A stretch of 64,000 nucleotides of DNA from Manis javanica. Its lineage: Eukaryota > Chordata > Mammalia > Pholidota > Manidae. The notes beneath the pieces are model-generated. The model saw only the letters and a program-made list of their open reading frames with translations, had not been told where the DNA came from and searched no databases. Position 1 is the first letter of the stretch. Every line of letters begins with the position of its first letter. The translations under genes and the position numbers were made by a program. The DNA is taken from positions 44,706,001 through 44,770,000 of the forward strand of contig NC_133158.1 of NCBI RefSeq assembly GCF_040802235.1, given 5' to 3'. Shown here in pieces: positions 59,521-64,000 of this stretch.

Positions 59521-61539
59521 TGTTAAATTGTGCAAGAGCGGATGCTGAGGAAATCCCCACCTGCTGTGCTCACCTTCTCTATCAGGCAGATGGAGGCAGA
59601 GGAAGAGGTGGCAGCTCTTCTTTTCATTCTTGGTTTCTCAACCCCATCACTGGAAACAGCCAGTTCTCAGTCATTCAGGCTAAAATATCAACAAGCTCTG
59701 TTGAAAACTGGAGTATTATTTGCAGAAGGGCAGCACGTTGGGCTGTGGGCTGGGACACAAGACAGGTACATTTCAGTAGGAGGCAGTGATCTAGGCCATG
59801 CCTAACACTACTAAAGTCAGAGAAGTCCCTGGAGGGCCAGGCAGCCAGGCAGGGGATGCCAGGACCTATGAGGATGCCAAGGACAGGGTCCGGGAGGGAC
59901 AGCAAAACTGGGGTCTCGTCTCATCATTTTAACCCTGGCCACAATTCATATCTGGGGGATGGTGTTTTTGTTCATTCTGCCACTTACTTCAAGCCCTGGT
60001 CACAAGGAAAGGACCTCTGGAAATTATTTCATCCGATGCACTGTTTGTTCTTAACCAACTCCTCAAAAGCATGAGCATCGTACAATTAAGATTTCAACAG
60101 GGCATCCTGTTGGGAGCCGCAGACAAACAAATCCAGGTCCTTTATGTAATCCAAGTTCCACCTACAGAATTAGAAACTATAAATACATTTCCATGTATTT
60201 CTATTGAAAGAATTATTGTCAACCATAAAAGAACTCCCTCATGTAAGAAAGTGCACTGTCATGCTGTTAGTGAATACAATTCTGGAGTGTACTGAACCAC
60301 TGGAGTTAAATCCATAGATTTAGAAAACCAAGGAAATGGAATAAATAGTTTTACTTATTTAAATAAAGGAAGGGTGGAACTATACAGCAGACACAGGCAT
60401 CTGTCAGGGGCAGAAAGTTTAAAGCAATTCACCTGGGTCTCAAAATAAGGACAGTAATAGGTATTTTCCACATCAACAGTTTTAATCTTAGAAAAGAGAT
60501 CATTAAAAAAATACACCATGAATTTTATTTTAAAGCATAAGAAAAATGTTTGTTTAGTGCCTAGATTCTCTAATCTCTAAATGAAGCCCTCTGGATTTTA
60601 TTACATCTGATAATAATACCTGTTTGAAAACGGGTAAAAGTGCCCCTTTGGTAAAAGAAGATGCTAATCATCTATGCAGCCCAGTTCTTCCTTTCCGGAT
60701 TCTACAGTAGAAGCAAGGATGGGGCCATCACATTGTCGTACACTTGACCTGCCTCAAGAGTTCTTAAAAACATGAGGACCAGAGCATCTACAATGGGTGT
60801 CTGTACCCACCCTCAGCTCCCACCGCAAGCTCCAGCCGCTTTGACTCCAAATTATCAAATTCCAGCTGGCTGTGCCACTTCAGCCAGTCGCCCCCAGACC
60901 TGCTGTGCTCTATGAATAACACTTGTCAGACGGAGAGTGGTGGTGGTAGCTGTATTTCTTGATTGATTGCTGCATTCACTTGCATCTACAGGGAGATAAT
61001 GTGTCTCAGGCAGTGACAGATGCTAAGATAGAAGCAAATGGTACATCCTGGGGGGTCGTCAGGAAGAAGTGGTGCTTTCCCGCGGTGGGAGAGAGGTGTG
61101 TATCCTGACGCCCAAAACACCAGCACCAGGAAGGCTACGGCCTAGGAGCCCCTTCCCCAAGTGCCCAAGCCAGGAAGCAGCAGTTTAGGCAACAGTCAGA
61201 CCTCGGCTCCCCTCCCCCATGGAGAGGTTCCAGAAGCTTCCCTTGCATTTTGTTTGTCGTCTACCTGCCCAGGCTTCCAACCTCCCTCTGACCCCTCTGC
61301 ACTGGGAGGCCGTCCTGCCCCCGTCATCCACGCTCAGCCTGTCTCATGTACCCCTGCGTCTCTAGGTCTCACCAGTCCTCAGCCTCAGGGCCCCCCACAC
61401 CAGCTCAGGGCCCTCCTGAGCCTCCTTGTCCCCCACCTGCACTACGGAGATGGGGACGCAGTCACAGAGACCAAAGGGGGCATGAGGAGTTGCTCGCAGA
61501 GGGATCAGAGATGGAGAAAAACTTGAGCAAAGCCACAGG
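59521..61539. other. No gene recognised
   Basis: Unique-looking sequence with short frames lacking domains; no repeat named. Confidence 0.4.
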
Positions 61540-61916
61540 CCAGAGTATGAGTCGCCAGGGCTCCCGTAACACATCCCACAGCCTGGTCAGTGCAGACAGC
61601 GGAAACCCGCCTCCCAGTCTGGAGGCTGGAAGTCCAGGACCAGGTGCGGGCAGGGTTTGTTTCCTCCCCGGGCCTCTACTGGGCATGGAGACGGCCACCC
61701 TCTCCCGTGTCCTCCCGTGGGCGTCCCCCTGTGCGTGTCTGTGTCCTCATTGCCTCTTCCTATAAAAACACCAGTCACTGCACTAGGGCCCCCGCAGTGA
61801 CCTCATTTCACCTCTTTAAAGACTTCATCTGCAAACAGGTTCATATCCTGGCTTAGGACCTCAAGTTCATTCTGAAGTGGGGCAGGTTGGGGGGGCACGT
61901 AACCCAGCCCCTAACA
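61540..61916 (-). repeat. MaLR/MLT1-type LTR
   Basis: 'CCCAGTCTGGAGGCTGGAAGTCCAGGACC', '...CACCAGTCACTGCACTAGGGCCCCC' and '...GACCTCATTTCACCTC' are reverse-oriented MLT1-type LTR text. Confidence 0.7.
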
Positions 61917-62534
61917 CCAAACATGAGATGTTCCCAGACAAAACAGCACAAACCAGGCCACATAGAACCCGAGAAAACCCTGCCTGGGGCAAAAATTCCC
62001 ACCCCTTTCCTCCCGGGAGTGTAACAGTGACAGATAAGGAGACAGCCTCTCTAGGGGCTTAAAGTGCATCGTCCACAAAAGACAAGTGACAGCCACCGCC
62101 CTCCTGAGCCATCTGGGGGCTGGCTGCCACTCTGGGAAGGAAACAGTGCTCCCAGCGACTCTACCAAGTCATCAGGAATGTTACCTTAGACGTGGAGCTG
62201 TGGTCCTCCCCAGTGGGCTTTGCTCTGCCAGACCATCTTGCACTAGAAAGCAGCTGAACTTGCAGGACGGAGAGGCCACAGGCACAACGAGGCTGCCGGG
62301 ACCTGGGGTCTGAGGCAGCGCCTGGCTGAGGACTCAGGTCAAAGCTTCGCCTTGCCTGTTCAAATAACAGAGTGAAGGGTGAAAACAGTGAAAAGAAACA
62401 CACGGTAAAAAGTGAAGAGAACAAAGAAGTAAACGGTTCTGATGCATGTTGGAAAAGTCTTCTAGGCTCCCAGCCAGACCAGCCGAAGCCTGACTTAGCA
62501 GTATGAGCACCAGCACGGCTCGCCAGCAAGGAAG

Positions 62535-63250
62535 TGTAGAAGCCACGGTTTTCTCGTGCTGCCGAAACAATTTCCTACAAACCTAGTAGTTTAAAATAAC
62601 ACTGATTTATTATTACAGTTCTGGGGGCCAGAAGTTCAGTGGGCCCTGCTGGTTTCCTTGCTCCAAGTCTCCCAAGGCCACAGTCAAGGTATCCCCAGGA
62701 CACAGCTCTGGGGCAGGATCCACTTTGGGGCTCCCTCGGGCTGTAGGCAGGCTTCAGCTGTGTGGAGTTGTAGGAATGAAGTCCTTGTTCCCTTGCTGGC
62801 TCTTGGCCAGGGTTGATCTGAGCCTCTAGGGGCCACGTCCCTACCCCTGCACGGCCCGTGTCATCGGCACACCCAGCAGTGGCAGCTCAAGGCCCTCTGA
62901 CCCATGGCCTCTCCCCCCCTTACCTGTGGCCTCTCCCCCAGCAGTGGCAGCTCAAGGCCCTCTGACCCATGGCCTCTCCCCCCTTACCTGTGGCCTCTCC
63001 CCCTCCTACCCATGGCCTCTCCCCCCTTACCCATGGCCTCTCCCTTGCCTCCTCTACCACCACATCCCTCTGGCCCTTCTCTCTTCCTCTCTCACAGTCA
63101 GGGCCAAGTGATTAGATTACACCCACACCCCCAATATCCAAGATAATCTCCCCATCTTAAAGTCTGTAGACTTAATCACACCTGCAGAGTCCCTCATGCC
63201 ACTAAGGTCACATATTCATGGCGTCGGAGATTCAGGCACAGCAGCTTCAG
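62535..63250 (-). repeat. LTR-like mammalian repeat carrying an internal minisatellite
   Basis: 'CCTACAAACCTAGTAGTTTAAAATAACAC' and 'TTATTACAGTTCTGGGGGCCAGAAG' at the left, and 'TAATCTCCCCATCTTAAAGTCTG...GGTCACATATTCATGG' at the right, look like a reverse-oriented LTR or MaLR relative split by the tandem repeat. Family uncertain. Confidence 0.5.
62875..63050. repeat. 65-bp minisatellite built of about 22-bp subunits
   Basis: A 65-bp unit starting AGCAGTGGCAGCTCAAGG is present at 62875-62939 and 62940-63003, near-identical. Within and after it the motif CCCATGGCCTCTCCCCCCTT or its CTGTGG variant recurs six times. Confidence 0.9.
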
Positions 63251-63295
63251 GGACTATTGCTACTCCCACCACATGCTGGCAGAACCAGTAAGATA

Positions 63296-63340
63296 TAGAG
63301 AGGACAGAGAGAGAGAGGGTGGGGGAGGGAGATTTTAAGG
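63296..63340. repeat. GA-rich low-complexity tract
   Basis: AGAGAGAGAGAG flanked by G/A-rich sequence. Confidence 0.8.
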
Positions 63341-63439
63341 ATTGGCTCAGGCAATCATGAAGTCCACAATCTGAGGGCTGTTAGTCTATTAATTGTTTAG
63401 ATGAGGCCCACCCACATTATGGAGGAAAATCTGCTTTAG

Positions 63440-63781
63440 TCAAAGTCTATTAACTTAAATGTTATTATTTAACATTGCATACTTTTTAATTACATGTGTA
63501 TAATTATGGATTTGTCTATTTCTGCTTTCAATTCTATCATATGTTTTCAAGCTTAGGTGCACACACATTTAGGATTGTTATTCTTGGTGAATTGACCATT
63601 TTATCACTGTAAATATGCCCCTCTTTATCCCTGGTAAGTTTCTCTGTTCTGAAGTCTATTTTGTGTATTAATGTAGTCACTCCACATTTCTATTGATTAG
63701 GATTTTCATGGTACATCTTTTTCCTCATGTAACCTATGTCATTATTTAAAAATTGGTTTCTTGTAGTCAATATATAGTTAG
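63440..63781 (-). repeat. Antisense L1 ORF2 fragment
   Basis: 'TTATCACTGTAAATATGCCCCTCTTTATCCCTGGTAA' and '...GGTTTCTTGTAGTCAATATATAGTTAGG' are typical antisense L1 ORF2 text. L1 similarity ends abruptly at about 63781. Confidence 0.8.
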
Positions 63782-63784
63782 GTT

Positions 63785-64000
63785 TTGTTTTATTGGCCAA
63801 TCAGACAATCTCCGACAATATGTGGGAGTTCAACCCACACTCTCAGGTTTGCAGACAGTCTGGCTAGAAAAACAGAGCAGAATTCTCTTGAAGTTCTTGC
63901 CGTCCATAGTCCGACAAGTAGGACAACCCACAGGTCAAAGCTGAAAGAATTTAAAAGACGAAACTCACGCCCTATATGGTCGCTGCTTGAAGCTTTGACC
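63785..64000. other. Unclassified sequence at the right edge
   Basis: After the L1 fragment the text changes character ('GGCCAATCAGACAATCTCCGACAATATGTGGG'). GGTCAAAGCT (63933-63942) and AGCTTTGACC (63991-64000) form a perfect 10-bp inverted repeat ending at the last base. It could be part of an LTR or other repeat that continues outside. Confidence 0.4.

Noticed and set aside
1-64000. CRISPR arrays, tRNA/rRNA genes, bacterial-type operons
   Set aside because: None are visible. Repeat content and the spliced B3GALT5 show mammalian nuclear DNA, and I saw no tRNA cloverleaf or regularly spaced repeats.

Overview
This is nuclear DNA from a placental mammal. It is gene-poor, intron-like and rich in interspersed repeats: 5'-truncated LINE-1 copies on both strands, older L2, MIR, DNA-transposon and MaLR-type LTR fragments, and part of a class I endogenous retrovirus. 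I saw no Alu, rodent B1/B2 or carnivore CAN SINE, which fits a non-primate, non-rodent mammal, perhaps laurasiatherian. I cannot name the species from sequence alone.

The one clear cellular gene is B3GALT5 (beta-1,3-galactosyltransferase 5) on the minus strand. It has a single intact 310-codon coding exon at 19266-20198, with a splice acceptor directly abutting the ATG. Everything above 20.2 kb is therefore upstream of that exon: 5' introns, untranslated exons and promoters that cannot be delimited here. A strong CpG island at 48.7-49.3 kb, whose C-rich and G-rich halves switch near 49.0 kb, is the best promoter candidate, about 29 kb upstream.

Layout. 1-4622: minus-strand ERV (5' LTR, Phe-like tRNA primer site, gag, protease, reverse transcriptase), running off the left edge and broken by frameshifts, a small deletion and a stop. 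4.6-12.8 kb: old L1, MaLR and MIR debris and unique sequence. 12.8-15.5 kb: a younger L1 with a 317-codon stretch of ORF2. 15.8-17.3 kb: L2 pieces, two of which form a 181-bp inverted duplication. 18.9-21.2 kb: B3GALT5 exon, a Tigger-like element and a 43-bp copy of exon sequence. 24-29 kb: L1 copies and unclassified repeats. 29.5 and 39.2 kb: two MaLR-type solo LTRs with 5-bp target duplications. 33.9-35.9 kb: two L1s in opposite orientation. 42.4 kb: an exact 145-bp tandem duplication. 48.7-49.3 kb: CpG island. 54.8-57.1 kb: antisense L1 interrupted by another L1 exactly at its catalytic FADD codons. 57-64 kb: L1/L2/LTR debris, a 65-bp minisatellite and an unexplained right edge.

I found no new multi-gene system. 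The most notable items are the preserved gag-UGA-pro in-frame junction in the ERV, the micro-duplication of B3GALT5 coding sequence, the skewed CpG island, and several young local rearrangements. Repeat family names are recognised from memory of consensus sequences and were not checked by alignment.
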